Source: Hymenobacter citatus (GTDB lineage: Bacteria > Bacteroidota > Bacteroidia > Cytophagales > Hymenobacteraceae). Taken from it: a stretch of 61,358 nucleotides of DNA. Location: contig NZ_JACSCY010000022.1 in the NCBI RefSeq assembly GCF_014333615.1, positions 1 through 61,358 on the forward strand. Direction: 5' to 3'. Positions 17,403 to 25,981 of this stretch are shown here, piece after piece. Position numbers and translations under genes: made by a program. The notes beneath the pieces are model-generated. The model had not been told where the DNA came from and searched no databases. It was given only the letters and a program-made list of their open reading frames with translations. The first letter of the stretch is position 1, and each line of letters opens with the position of its first letter.

Positions 17403-17732
17403 TTAAATAGCAACGGCTTCTGCCTGAGTGGGTACAATCGTCATCAGCGAGTCGAGGCCTAGAATCTCAAATACGTTATGCACTTTTTCCTGCATGTTGT
17501 AGAAGATGAGCTTCACGTTGGCATCCTGCAGCCGTTGCAAGTGGGAGATGAAAACGCCCAGCCCCGCCGAAGAGATATAATTGAGTCGTTGGCAGTCGAT
17601 TAATATTTTTTGATAGTCCAGAACTTCTGGTTTCGACAGCTCCGTATCCAGAATCACAGACGAGCTGGCGTCCAACTCCCCATCTAGGTTCAGGGTGAGC
17701 GATGTATCAGTGGCTTGTTGCGTTATTTTCAT
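17403..17732 (-). CDS. STAS-domain anti-sigma factor antagonist (RsbV-like)
   Basis: Switch protein whose unphosphorylated form binds and inactivates the kinase partner. The 109-residue STAS domain keeps the phosphorylatable serine region LNYISSAGLGVFISHL. Its position between the phosphatase gene (14-bp gap) and the kinase gene (6-bp gap) gives a complete phosphatase-antagonist-kinase operon. Confidence 0.92.
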   Translation of the reverse strand: MKITQQATDTSLTLNLDGELDASSSVILDTELSKPEVLDYQKILIDCQRLNYISSAGLGVFISHLQRLQDANVKLIFYNMQEKVHNVFEILGLDSLMTIVPTQAEAVAI

Positions 17733-17746
17733 GCCTCGGCTCTACG

Positions 17747-19843
17747 TTAGGAGTGCGAATCAGGTTGAACGGCTTTGAATTTAATCACCAGCAACGTCTG
17801 ATCGTCGTGCACGGGCTGACCATGGCTGAACTCTGCCAAGTCGCTCAAAATATGTTGTTTAATTTCCTCTGCTTCTAGGTAATATGTGCGCTCCAACACG
17901 CGCTGCAACCGCTCCTCGCCATATTCCTCCTGCTTCGCCCCACGTGCCTCCACTATACCATCGGTATATACTACCATTACGTCGCCGGGGTTGTAATCGT
18001 AGAATTGATTTTTGATGTGTTTCTCGTAGGAATCGTTACGAATAATACCCAGGCCCAAGCCCGCCGTACGGAAGTAGGAAACCTCCTCTTTAATGGAGTG
18101 ATAGTAGAGCGTATGGCAGTGGCCAGCACGCGCGAATACAAAGCCACCGTGCTCGTAATCTATGATATAGAGGGAGGCAGTGATAAAGGATGACTTTTCC
18201 AGGCAGTGAATTAAGGCCGTATTGGCCTGCGACATAAAACGGCTTGGCACCGGGAATTTCTCCCGGTCGTTGCGGGCCAGGGGGTTTTCCTGCATTAGGG
18301 CGTGGAAAATGCCCTTCATCTGCGCCACGTGGAAAGCCGCCGTCACGCCCTTACCCGATACGTCGCCTACCAGAATGGCCAGGCGCCGGCCCGGCAGGTG
18401 CAAAAAGTCGTAGAAGTCGCCGCCTACCTCCTTGGCTGCCAGCGCAAAAGAGCTGATTTCAAACCAGTTATCAGTGGGAAGCGTCTTCGGAATCAGGCTA
18501 TCCTGTACGGCGGAGGCAATTTTTAGCTCCTCCTGCACCCGCTCGTTTTCGATAGAGGCTTGCAACAATTGCAAGTTCTCGATGCTGAGAACGGTCTGAC
18601 TTGTAAAGGTTTGCAGAATGCCCAGGTTCTCGCGGTCGAAGCCGTGGCGCTGGTCCTTCAGCATGTACAAGGAGCCGTAGCGCCGCTTGGTGGAGCGCAG
18701 CGGCATCACAATCATCGACGAAAACGGCAGCTTCAGACTCCGGAAACCGCTGCTATTATCCAAGTCGTTGTTGAGGTACTCGATGTGACCCAGATTGTAA
18801 TCGGTGAGCAGGCTATGGATGGCCGCGCTCTGCTCAGGCTCGATATTGAAATACTGGCCCGAGTAGCCATCCACGGGAGCATCTAGGGTCAGCCAGGCCG
18901 CATCGGCCCCCACCGTCTGCACCGCCGAATCGAACAGCGTGCTGTAGATTTCCTTTTCGGTCTGGCCTTTCTGAATCAGCTGCGTCAGGCGCTGCAGGCT
19001 CAGGATTTCCTCGCGCTTCTGCTCAAACACGCCCGCCGTGGGCAGGTTGAAAAACGTGACCAGCAGCCCCACCAGCGAGTAGAAAGTAGCAAAGAACACG
19101 GTGAGCAACAAGAAGGCGTGCTGGGGCGCAGGAGCTACTAGCTTGGGGTCGTGCTCGATGCGTAGAAAATACACCACAAACACACCCATGCACAGCAATA
19201 AGCCCGATTGTAACAGCACCACCTCCCATTTTTGGCGGCGGTTGAGGTAGGCCACCCACTTCTGGTTGCCGCTGAGGTAGATGCCGAAAAGGGCTAGACC
19301 ACCCATCACGGGGTAGGCGAGCAGGCCCGTAGGCGCCCAGTTCAGCAAACGAAACAGCAGCGTAGCCCCCAGCAGCAGCTCAAACCACAGCCACTCGCGC
19401 CGCAGGTGGGTAGGCGCCCGAAACAGCACCAACGACCGCCACGTGTAGTTGGTGCCGGCCAGAAAGATGATGAACAGCGCCAGGTTGATGGTATAGATGA
19501 CCGCGAAGAAAACCCGGTCGTTGCTCGGCGCTTCCGCCTGAATAAAGCGCTCCAGCAAGTGTAGTCCCACGCACACGCTGGCCAACACACCCGGCCCCAG
19601 CAGTAGCCGCCGCAGTAAGCCCGTGAAATCGGTGCCGCGGAGTGGGTCGGGGAGGTTGCGCTGGTACAGGAATACACCCGCCGCAAAGCCTGCTTGGGCA
19701 ACCAGAGCTACCCAGGCAGCGGGCTTACCCAACTGTTCGGCAAGGGTAGGGCTGGCCGCCGACAGCGTACAATACAGCAGCACCAACCAACTCAGAATCG
19801 TGAGAGGTAGGACGGCAGTTTGTAGCTTCTGGCGAAGGGACAT
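17747..19843 (-). CDS. Membrane PP2C (SpoIIE/RsbU-type) phosphatase with GAF domain
   Basis: Predicted to dephosphorylate the adjacent STAS protein in response to a membrane or ligand signal. The 698-residue product has about seven N-terminal membrane segments (residues 1-265), a coiled linker (KREEILSLQRLTQLIQKGQTEKE), a GAF-like domain (about 300-430) and a C-terminal SpoIIE phosphatase domain. Metal-binding motifs are GGDFYDF, VGDVSGKG, VVYTDGIVEA and HDDQTLLVI. The multi-membrane N-terminus plus GAF suggests integration of two inputs; ligands are unknown. Confidence 0.92.
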   Translation of the reverse strand: MSLRQKLQTAVLPLTILSWLVLLYCTLSAASPTLAEQLGKPAAWVALVAQAGFAAGVFLYQRNLPDPLRGTDFTGLLRRLLLGPGVLASVCVGLHLLERFIQAEAPSNDRVFFAVIYTINLALFIIFLAGTNYTWRSLVLFRAPTHLRREWLWFELLLGATLLFRLLNWAPTGLLAYPVMGGLALFGIYLSGNQKWVAYLNRRQKWEVVLLQSGLLLCMGVFVVYFLRIEHDPKLVAPAPQHAFLLLTVFFATFYSLVGLLVTFFNLPTAGVFEQKREEILSLQRLTQLIQKGQTEKEIYSTLFDSAVQTVGADAAWLTLDAPVDGYSGQYFNIEPEQSAAIHSLLTDYNLGHIEYLNNDLDNSSGFRSLKLPFSSMIVMPLRSTKRRYGSLYMLKDQRHGFDRENLGILQTFTSQTVLSIENLQLLQASIENERVQEELKIASAVQDSLIPKTLPTDNWFEISSFALAAKEVGGDFYDFLHLPGRRLAILVGDVSGKGVTAAFHVAQMKGIFHALMQENPLARNDREKFPVPSRFMSQANTALIHCLEKSSFITASLYIIDYEHGGFVFARAGHCHTLYYHSIKEEVSYFRTAGLGLGIIRNDSYEKHIKNQFYDYNPGDVMVVYTDGIVEARGAKQEEYGEERLQRVLERTYYLEAEEIKQHILSDLAEFSHGQPVHDDQTLLVIKFKAVQPDSHS

Positions 19844-20214
19844 ACGAGAGTAGTACGAGGAGAAAAATCAGCGACCAGCCCGTGGTGTGCACAGGGCAGC
19901 GTGGCCGAAAGGACGGGCAAGATACGGAGCTGGCCGAAAACTGCTAACTACTCTCGCGACATTGACTAACATCGTTAGTGATTTGCAGACGCAAGTATAG
20001 AAGCTCTGTTTGAAAAGAGAAACTTCGACTGAGATGGGCGGCTGAGCACCGTTAGCAATGCGTTAGGCTCTTTTGAGAAGATAGTAAGAGTTCATTATGA
20101 GTGAGTTGTGTGCAGGGTAGGCACCCGGTATAGGGGGCTGATACAACCACCCAAAAGCCGAAGCCCGCCGGGCCATGCGGCACAGCGGGCTTCGGTAAGT
20201 GCCAGCGTAGTGCG
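19844..20214. other. Intergenic stretch with one palindrome and one terminator
   Basis: No gene seen between the phosphatase start and the guaB stop. It holds a perfect operator-like palindrome ACTAAC-ATC-GTTAGT (19965-19979) and, at its right end, the guaB terminator. No TAnnTTTG-type promoter with correct spacing was found for the phosphatase gene. Confidence 0.6.
20158..20195 (-). terminator. Terminator of guaB
   Basis: CCGAAGCCCGC and GCGGGCTTCGG pair over 11 bp around a 16-base loop. CTTTTGG follows on the minus strand. It lies 19 bp beyond the guaB stop. Confidence 0.85.
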
Positions 20215-21687
20215 TTAGCGGCTGCTGTAGTTAGGCGCTTCGCGCGTGATCTGCACGTCGTGGGGGTGCGACTCGCGCAGACCGGCACCCGTGATGCGCG
20301 TGAAGCGGGCCTGTTGCAGGGTAGCAATATCGGGAGCACCGCAGTAGCCCATGCCGGCCCGCAAGCCACCGGCCAGTTGGTAGAGCACCTCGGCGGCCAG
20401 GCCTTTGTAGGGCACGCGGCCTACAATGCCCTCGGGCACTAGCTTTTTCACGTCGGCCTCGGCATCCTGGAAGTAGCGGTCTTTTGAGCCGTCTTCCATC
20501 GCCTCCACCGAGCCCATGCCGCGGTAGCTCTTGTACTTGCGACCCTCGAACAGCGTTACCTCGCCGGGCGCTTCCTCGGTGCCGGCCAGCAAGGAGCCTA
20601 CCATGATGGTAGAAGCGCCGGCAGCCAAAGCCTTCACCACATCACCCGAAAACTTGATACCACCGTCGGCAATCAGCGGGACACCAGTGCCCTCCAGACC
20701 GCGAGCCGCTTCCAGCACCGCCGAAAGCTGCGGCACGCCAATGCCGGCAATGATGCGGGTGGTGCAGATAGAGCCAGGACCTACGCCTACCTTCACGGCG
20801 TCGGCACCAGCGTCGGCCAGGGCGCGGGCTCCCTCAGCGGTAGCCACGTTGCCGGCAATAACTTCGAGGGTGGGGAATTGCTGCTTGATGTTGCGCACAG
20901 CATCCAGCACGCCTTTACTGTGGCCGTGGGCGGTGTCTACGCTCACCACGTCTACGCCGGCCTCTACCAGGGCGGCAATGCGGTCCAGCAAATCGGCCGT
21001 GACGCCTACGGCAGCGCCTACCCGCAGGCGGCCGAACTCGTCTTTGCAGGCGTTGGGCGAGCGGCGGCGCTTGCGGATGTCGCGGTAGGTAATCAGGCCC
21101 ACCAGCTTGCCGTCCTTATCCACTACGGGCAGCTTCTCCACTTTCGAGTCTTGCAGAATTTCCTCGGCAATGCTGAGGGCAGTGCCGGCGGCGGCCGTCA
21201 CCAGCTTCTCGCTGGTCATCACCTCCGAAACGGAGCGGCTCATGTCCTTCTCGAAGCGCAGGTCGCGGTTGGTGAGGATGCCCTTGAGGCGGCGCTGGTC
21301 GTCCACAATCGGAATGCCACCAATCTTGTTGTCGCGCATCAGCTGCTTGGCGTCGCCGAGGGTAGCGGTGTCTTCCAGCGTGAAGGGGTCGAGGATGATG
21401 CCGCTTTCTGAGCGTTTCACGCGGCGCACCAGCTCGGCCTGCGCCTTGATGCTCATGTTTTTGTGCACCATACCAATGCCGCCTTCCTGAGCCATGGCAA
21501 TAGCCATTTCGGCTTCGGTGACAGTATCCATAGCTGCCGACACGAAGGGCAGGTTCAAGCGGATATTGCGGGTGAGCTGGGAGCTGGTATCGGCGTCGCG
21601 GGGCAATACTTCGGAGTAGGCCGGAAGTAGCAGGACGTCGTCGTAGGTGAGGGCCTCAAAGGCAATTTTGGCAGCGTGGTCGGCCAT
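20215..21687 (-). CDS. guaB: IMP dehydrogenase
   Basis: Oxidises IMP to XMP with NAD, the committed step of GMP synthesis. The 490-residue product has the TIM-barrel core interrupted by two CBS domains (about residues 95-215), the catalytic-loop motif GVGPGSICTTR with Cys308, and the flap and C-terminal regions ending in the ITREAPNYSSR tail. It is transcribed alone. A -7-like TAGCTTTG lies at 21730-21723, but no TTG at the right distance. Confidence 0.97.
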   Translation of the reverse strand: MADHAAKIAFEALTYDDVLLLPAYSEVLPRDADTSSQLTRNIRLNLPFVSAAMDTVTEAEMAIAMAQEGGIGMVHKNMSIKAQAELVRRVKRSESGIILDPFTLEDTATLGDAKQLMRDNKIGGIPIVDDQRRLKGILTNRDLRFEKDMSRSVSEVMTSEKLVTAAAGTALSIAEEILQDSKVEKLPVVDKDGKLVGLITYRDIRKRRRSPNACKDEFGRLRVGAAVGVTADLLDRIAALVEAGVDVVSVDTAHGHSKGVLDAVRNIKQQFPTLEVIAGNVATAEGARALADAGADAVKVGVGPGSICTTRIIAGIGVPQLSAVLEAARGLEGTGVPLIADGGIKFSGDVVKALAAGASTIMVGSLLAGTEEAPGEVTLFEGRKYKSYRGMGSVEAMEDGSKDRYFQDAEADVKKLVPEGIVGRVPYKGLAAEVLYQLAGGLRAGMGYCGAPDIATLQQARFTRITGAGLRESHPHDVQITREAPNYSSR

Positions 21688-21873
21688 GGCAACAAGAAGG
21701 TTAGGTGCTACTTATTGCCGGACAAAGCTACGGCGAAAAATTGGCTTCCGTGTTATCAAACCATGAAAGATGCGCTGCAAATCCATTCTAGCGAGAGGCA
21801 TTGGTGCAAACGGACCGCCCGATTTCCCCTACCTTGCGCTACGCAAACGTTTGTCTAAACCGACTTAGTCCCT

Positions 21874-24357
21874 ATGTCCCGTTTTCCTTACCCCGCTTTC
21901 GCAGCGGGTTTTCTGTTGCTGTTTGCTTCTGCATCCGTCCCTGGCTTCGCCCAAAACCACCACGACTACCTTCTGACCGATAACTGGAAGTTCACGAAAG
22001 GCGACGTTGCCGGAGCCGCTACCCCGTCTTTCCGCGATGCAAAGTGGCAGACCGTCAGCGTGCCCCACGACTGGGCCATCTACGGCCCGTTTGGTGCCGA
22101 TAACGACAAGCAACAGGTCAAGATTGAGCAGAATAAGGAGGAACAGGCTACGGTAAAAACCGGCCGCACGGGCGGCCTGCCCTTTGTGGGGGTAGGGTGG
22201 TATCGGCGGCAGCTGGAGGTGCCGGGCTTTGGGGCGGGCAAGCGGGCGGTGCTGGTCTTTGATGGCGCTATGAGCAACGCCCAGTTGTTCATCAATGGCA
22301 AGGAGGTAGGCCGCTGGCCCTACGGCTACAACTCGTTCTACTTCGACATTACCGACTACCTGCAAGCCGGCGGCAACAACACGCTGGCGGTGCGCCTGGA
22401 AAACCAGCCGGAGTCGTCGCGCTGGTACCCGGGGGCGGGGCTGTACCGCAACGTGCACCTCATCGTGAGCAACGACGTGCACATTCCGGTGTGGGGCACC
22501 TACCTCACCACCCCCGAAATCAACGCGGAGTTTGCCAAAGTCAAGCTGAAAACTAAGGTAGAAACGCCCGGCAACGCCTTCCAGCCGCTGCGCCTGGAAA
22601 CTGAAGTGCGGGACGCCACCGGGCAAGTGGTGGCTACTACCTCCTCTACCCTCGCCGCCACTGACCAGCAGGAGTTCGAGCAGAATCTAGTGGTAAAAGC
22701 CCCCAAGCTCTGGTCGCCCGAAACGCCTACCCTCTACACGGCTACTTCCAAGCTGTATGCCGGCAATGTGCTAAAAGACGAGTACCAGACGCCATTCGGC
22801 ATCCGGTCGTTTAAGTTTGAGGCCGGCAAAGGCTTCTCCCTGAACGGGCAGCCGCGCAAGTTCAAGGGCGTGTGCAACCACCACGACCTCGGCCCGCTGG
22901 GCGCAGCCGTGAATACGGCCGCCCTGCGCCGGCAGCTGGTGCTGCTCAAAGACCTGGGCTGCGACGCCATCCGGACCACGCACAACATGCCTGCTCCAGA
23001 GCTGGTGCAGCTCTGCGACGAAATGGGCTTTATGCTGATGGTGGAGTCGTTTGATGAGTGGAAAACGCCCAAGGTGAAGAACGGCTATAGCCAGTACTTC
23101 GATGAGTGGGCCGAGAAGGACCTCGTGAACATGGTGCACCAGTACCGCAGCCACCCCTCGGTGATTATGTGGAGCATCGGCAACGAGGTGCCCGACCAGA
23201 GCGCGCCCGGCGGCAACAAGCTCGCCAAGCGCCTGCAAGACATTGTGCACCGCGAGGACCCTACCCGCCCTGTGACGGCCGGCATGGACCGCATCGGCGA
23301 TGCTATCAAGAACAACTTCGCCTCGGTGCTCGATGTGCCGGGCTTCAACTACAAACCGCAGCTCTACCCCGATGCTGATAGCAAGCTGCCCCAGGGCTTT
23401 TTGCTGGGCTCCGAAACGGCTTCTACCGTTAGCTCGCGCGGGGTGTACAAGTTTCCGGTGGAGCTGGCCAAGCAGAAGAAATACCCCGACAACCAGTCGT
23501 CGTCCTACGATGTGGAATACTGCGTGTGGTCGCAGATTCCTGACATCGAGTTTGCCGCCCAGGACACGCTACCCTATGTGGCCGGCGAGTTTGTGTGGAC
23601 GGGCTTCGACTACTTGGGCGAGCCTACCCCCTATGATGAATCGTGGCCCTCGCACAGCTCCTATTTCGGCATTCTGGACCTGGCGGGCATGCCCAAAGAC
23701 CGATACTACCTCTACCGTGCCCGCTGGAACACCCAGCAGCCTACCCTGCACGTGCTGCCGCACTGGACCTGGCCCGGCCGCGAAGGCCAGACCACGCCTG
23801 TGTATTGCTACACCAACTCGCCCTCGGCCGAGCTGTTTGTGAACGGCAAAAGCATGGGCCGCCAGACTAAAGCCACCACCGCTGACGTGCGCACCCGCAA
23901 CCGCCTGATGTGGAACGACGTGCAGTACCAGCCCGGTACTATTAAGGTAGTGGCCTACGATGCCCAGGGCAAAGCCGTAGCCGAAGAAACCGTGCGCACT
24001 GCCGGCAAACCGCACCACATCCGCCTGGTAGCCGACCGCACCAAGCTCACCGCCGACGGCCAGGACCAAGCCTACATCACCGCCCGGGTAGAAGACGCCC
24101 AGGGCAACCTCTGCCCCGATGCCACCGAGCAGCTCCGCTTTAAGGTAAGCGGCGCGGGCAGCTTCCGGGCCATCGGCAACGGCGACCCTACCTCCCTGGA
24201 GTCGTTTCAGGCGCCGCAGATGCACGCGTTTCATGGGCAGCTGGTGGCCATTGTGCAAACCACAGGTAAGCCCGGCGCCGTGCGCGTGCAGGCTACTGGC
24301 AAAGGGTTGAAAAGCGGGGAAGTGACGTTGCAGACGGCTGTGGGGAAAGCGCGGTAG
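21874..24357 (+). CDS. Secreted GH2-family glycoside hydrolase (beta-galactosidase-like)
   Basis: Hydrolyses terminal beta-glycosides; GH2 covers beta-galactosidases, mannosidases and glucuronidases. A signal peptide (MSRFPYPAFAAGFLLLFASASVPGFAQ) directs export. A jelly-roll sugar-binding domain (VPHDWAIYGPF, WYPGAGLYRNVHL) and an immunoglobulin-like domain precede the barrel. The acid/base Glu438 lies in SIGNEVPD and the nucleophile Glu572 in AGEFVWTGFDY. The C-terminus adds DUF4982-like and invasin/Ig-like domains (about residues 610-820). It stands divergently from guaB with no SusC/SusD partner, so it is not in a classic polysaccharide utilisation locus here. Confidence 0.93.
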   Translation: MSRFPYPAFAAGFLLLFASASVPGFAQNHHDYLLTDNWKFTKGDVAGAATPSFRDAKWQTVSVPHDWAIYGPFGADNDKQQVKIEQNKEEQATVKTGRTGGLPFVGVGWYRRQLEVPGFGAGKRAVLVFDGAMSNAQLFINGKEVGRWPYGYNSFYFDITDYLQAGGNNTLAVRLENQPESSRWYPGAGLYRNVHLIVSNDVHIPVWGTYLTTPEINAEFAKVKLKTKVETPGNAFQPLRLETEVRDATGQVVATTSSTLAATDQQEFEQNLVVKAPKLWSPETPTLYTATSKLYAGNVLKDEYQTPFGIRSFKFEAGKGFSLNGQPRKFKGVCNHHDLGPLGAAVNTAALRRQLVLLKDLGCDAIRTTHNMPAPELVQLCDEMGFMLMVESFDEWKTPKVKNGYSQYFDEWAEKDLVNMVHQYRSHPSVIMWSIGNEVPDQSAPGGNKLAKRLQDIVHREDPTRPVTAGMDRIGDAIKNNFASVLDVPGFNYKPQLYPDADSKLPQGFLLGSETASTVSSRGVYKFPVELAKQKKYPDNQSSSYDVEYCVWSQIPDIEFAAQDTLPYVAGEFVWTGFDYLGEPTPYDESWPSHSSYFGILDLAGMPKDRYYLYRARWNTQQPTLHVLPHWTWPGREGQTTPVYCYTNSPSAELFVNGKSMGRQTKATTADVRTRNRLMWNDVQYQPGTIKVVAYDAQGKAVAEETVRTAGKPHHIRLVADRTKLTADGQDQAYITARVEDAQGNLCPDATEQLRFKVSGAGSFRAIGNGDPTSLESFQAPQMHAFHGQLVAIVQTTGKPGAVRVQATGKGLKSGEVTLQTAVGKAR

Positions 24358-24378
24358 TTGGATAGTGTTTTAATGGCA

Positions 24379-24423
24379 GAAGCCTTTCACACAGACGCTT
24401 GTTGCGTTGGTGTGAAAGGCTTC
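24379..24423. terminator. Long hairpin after the GH2 gene
   Basis: GAAGCCTTTCACAC (24379-24392) and GTGTGAAAGGCTTC (24410-24423) are perfect inverted copies, with an inner ACGC/GCGT stem. There is no strong T-run, but the position between convergent genes supports a terminator role. Confidence 0.65.
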
Positions 24424-24462
24424 AGTGTGTTGGTGGCTACACATTTTTTGCCGATGAGTTCG

Positions 24463-24789
24463 TTATGTTTTGATAACGATGGGTCCAACCGGTAACGACT
24501 CGTTGGCTAAATACTCGTGAACTTTTGAGGAAAGTTGAGTTAGCTCTCGGTACGTATTATTAGCAGCAGATAATACAAAAACCGTAATTGTATATTTATG
24601 AAAGTTTTGCTGGTATTGCAGATTTTTATCAAAAGTCAATAACGCTTGAAAATTATTCTCCAACATCAATCGCATGAGTTGGCCGTTTTTGATGCCGTTC
24701 CATCCTTTGTCTCTAACAGTATAAATTTCGTGATCTAAAAAATCCGTTTTTAATCGTTTAGGTAAGTTCTCGTCAAGCAGCAATTTCAT
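24463..24789 (-). CDS. DUF5615 PIN-like toxin component
   Basis: Probable RNase-type toxin of the DUF433/DUF5615 toxin-antitoxin class. The 108-residue product starts MKLLLDENLPKRL, which carries the conserved acidic DEN motif, and has LLTFDKNLQYQQ with the second acidic residue; both fit the Mut7-C/PIN-like fold. Its start overlaps the end of the DUF433 gene by 17 bp, so the two are translationally coupled. The DNA is much more AT-rich than the flanking genes, suggesting acquisition. Confidence 0.85.
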   Translation of the reverse strand: MKLLLDENLPKRLKTDFLDHEIYTVRDKGWNGIKNGQLMRLMLENNFQALLTFDKNLQYQQNFHKYTITVFVLSAANNTYRELTQLSSKVHEYLANESLPVGPIVIKT

Positions 24790-25012
24790 ATAGTTTTGCT
24801 ACGTTTTGAGATGTCAATAATTTGTTGGCAACTTCTAGTGTAGCTACGGCCTGCTCCTTAGTTACAGTTGGAAAGTCGTCCAAGAACTCTTCGAGGGAAA
24901 TGCCAGCTTCTAAATGGTCAAAAAGAGTTTCAATAGGCACGCGTGTCCCTTTGAAAACAGGTTGACCACCTAATACTTCTGGGTCAGTACTGATGAGGTC
25001 TTTTAATTCCAT
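24773..25012 (-). CDS. DUF433 antitoxin-like protein
   Basis: Probable antitoxin and autorepressor paired with the overlapping DUF5615 gene. The 79-residue product from the ATG at 25012 shows the full DUF433 signature: STDPEVLGGQPVFKGTRVPIETLFDHLEAG followed by LEEFLDDFPTVTKEQAVATLE (written in parts), the helix-turn-helix-like core. An upstream in-frame extension to 25075 lacks family similarity. Confidence 0.87.
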   Translation of the reverse strand: MELKDLISTDPEVLGGQPVFKGTRVPIETLFDHLEAGISLEEFLDDFPTVTKEQAVATLEVANKLLTSQNVAKLYEIAA

Positions 25013-25274
25013 ATTGTCGAAGGTGTAAAATCGCCTGATTGTGTTTGAAAATGATCTGAAAAGGCCTATTTTCAATGGATACGGCTTGGCGATGTGGCGG
25101 CATTTGAAAATCGTCAGCCCGTAACTGCTGTTGAGTAAAGTTACAAATGTTGATGATAAGAACTACAGCTTTGTGTTATTCGTCGGCTGGAACTAAAGCC
25201 GATTAGCGAACAAAAAGTTGAGCATATATTCGTCGCCCCGCCATATTGCCAAACCGCCTGTTGTATGCAGGCTT

Positions 25275-25766
25275 TCAGTCTATTCGCTTTAAATAATATC
25301 GTCGCTTATACCAATGTTTGCCAAAAAATAAATATTGTCTACGCTTTGAATAGCCGAACTGTTTTCTAACTACAGTGCCCGTACTGTCACACACGAATAG
25401 CTTGTTGTGTCCAATAACATATTTTTCTGCACTATTTAAGTGTTTGTTTGTCGACAACGCATAACTCAATAATACAGCCTCATTTCCATATTTTTCGTAT
25501 TCTGAAGTGTCTGGCTGAAAAGGTTGATGAGAAAGAACTACATATTTATTGTCTACTCTGTAATAACCATTGGATGTGTCAAACGTCATGTCGCCACTCA
25601 TTCTGTACCCAAATGTTGAGTCTATATTCAAGTTAATTCTTGTTACAAAAAAACCATGAACAGCAAAATTTGAACGGTACTTTCCGGAAATATTATGTGT
25701 CGAACCACAAGAGCTAGAGAAAAAAGAAATGCTAAGTCCGAATATAAAAAAGATTGTTTTTGTCAC
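25275..25766 (-). CDS. Hypothetical lipoprotein, 163 aa
   Basis: Not recognised. The lipoprotein signal is clear (hydrophobic IFFIFGLSISFFSSSC, lipid-attachment Cys20). The rest is beta-rich and ends in a basic, aromatic tail (YFFGKHWYKRRYYLKRID). It lies in the same AT-rich island as the toxin-antitoxin-like pair and is probably foreign. Three copies of a TATTGCCGAAAC element lie upstream. Confidence 0.65.
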   Translation of the reverse strand: MTKTIFFIFGLSISFFSSSCGSTHNISGKYRSNFAVHGFFVTRINLNIDSTFGYRMSGDMTFDTSNGYYRVDNKYVVLSHQPFQPDTSEYEKYGNEAVLLSYALSTNKHLNSAEKYVIGHNKLFVCDSTGTVVRKQFGYSKRRQYLFFGKHWYKRRYYLKRID

Positions 25767-25859
25767 GTTAGTTTATTGTCTTGATGCAGCTTTGGGAAAG
25801 TTTACATATTCTCGTGCCTGAAATTATAGGCTAGTCGAACTGCTTGCATACAACATTCC

Positions 25860-25949
25860 TATTGCCGAAACCCATAATAGCGGCAATATGCTATTAATAT
25901 GCTAATCAGTTTCGGCAATACAGCTACCGTTGGTCTTATTGCCGAAACT
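25860..25949. repeat. Three copies of TATTGCCGAAAC
   Basis: TATTGCCGAAAC is found at 25860-25871 (direct), 25908-25920 (inverted, AGTTTCGGCAATA) and 25937-25949 (direct). A half-copy GCGGCAATA occurs at 25879-25888. The block lies between the monooxygenase stop and the lipoprotein start, both on the minus strand, so it could be an operator array or a mobile-element scar. Confidence 0.65.
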
Positions 25950-25981
25950 ACCAACCCCCACAAGATACACGCTTACCTACA

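Noticed and set aside
20052..20369. 105-codon minus-strand frame at the end of guaB
   Set aside because: Runs through the guaB terminator and overlaps the conserved IMP dehydrogenase C-terminus in another frame.
21865..22626. 253-codon minus-strand frame over the GH2 gene
   Set aside because: Shadow frame over the signal peptide and sugar-binding domain of the glycosidase.
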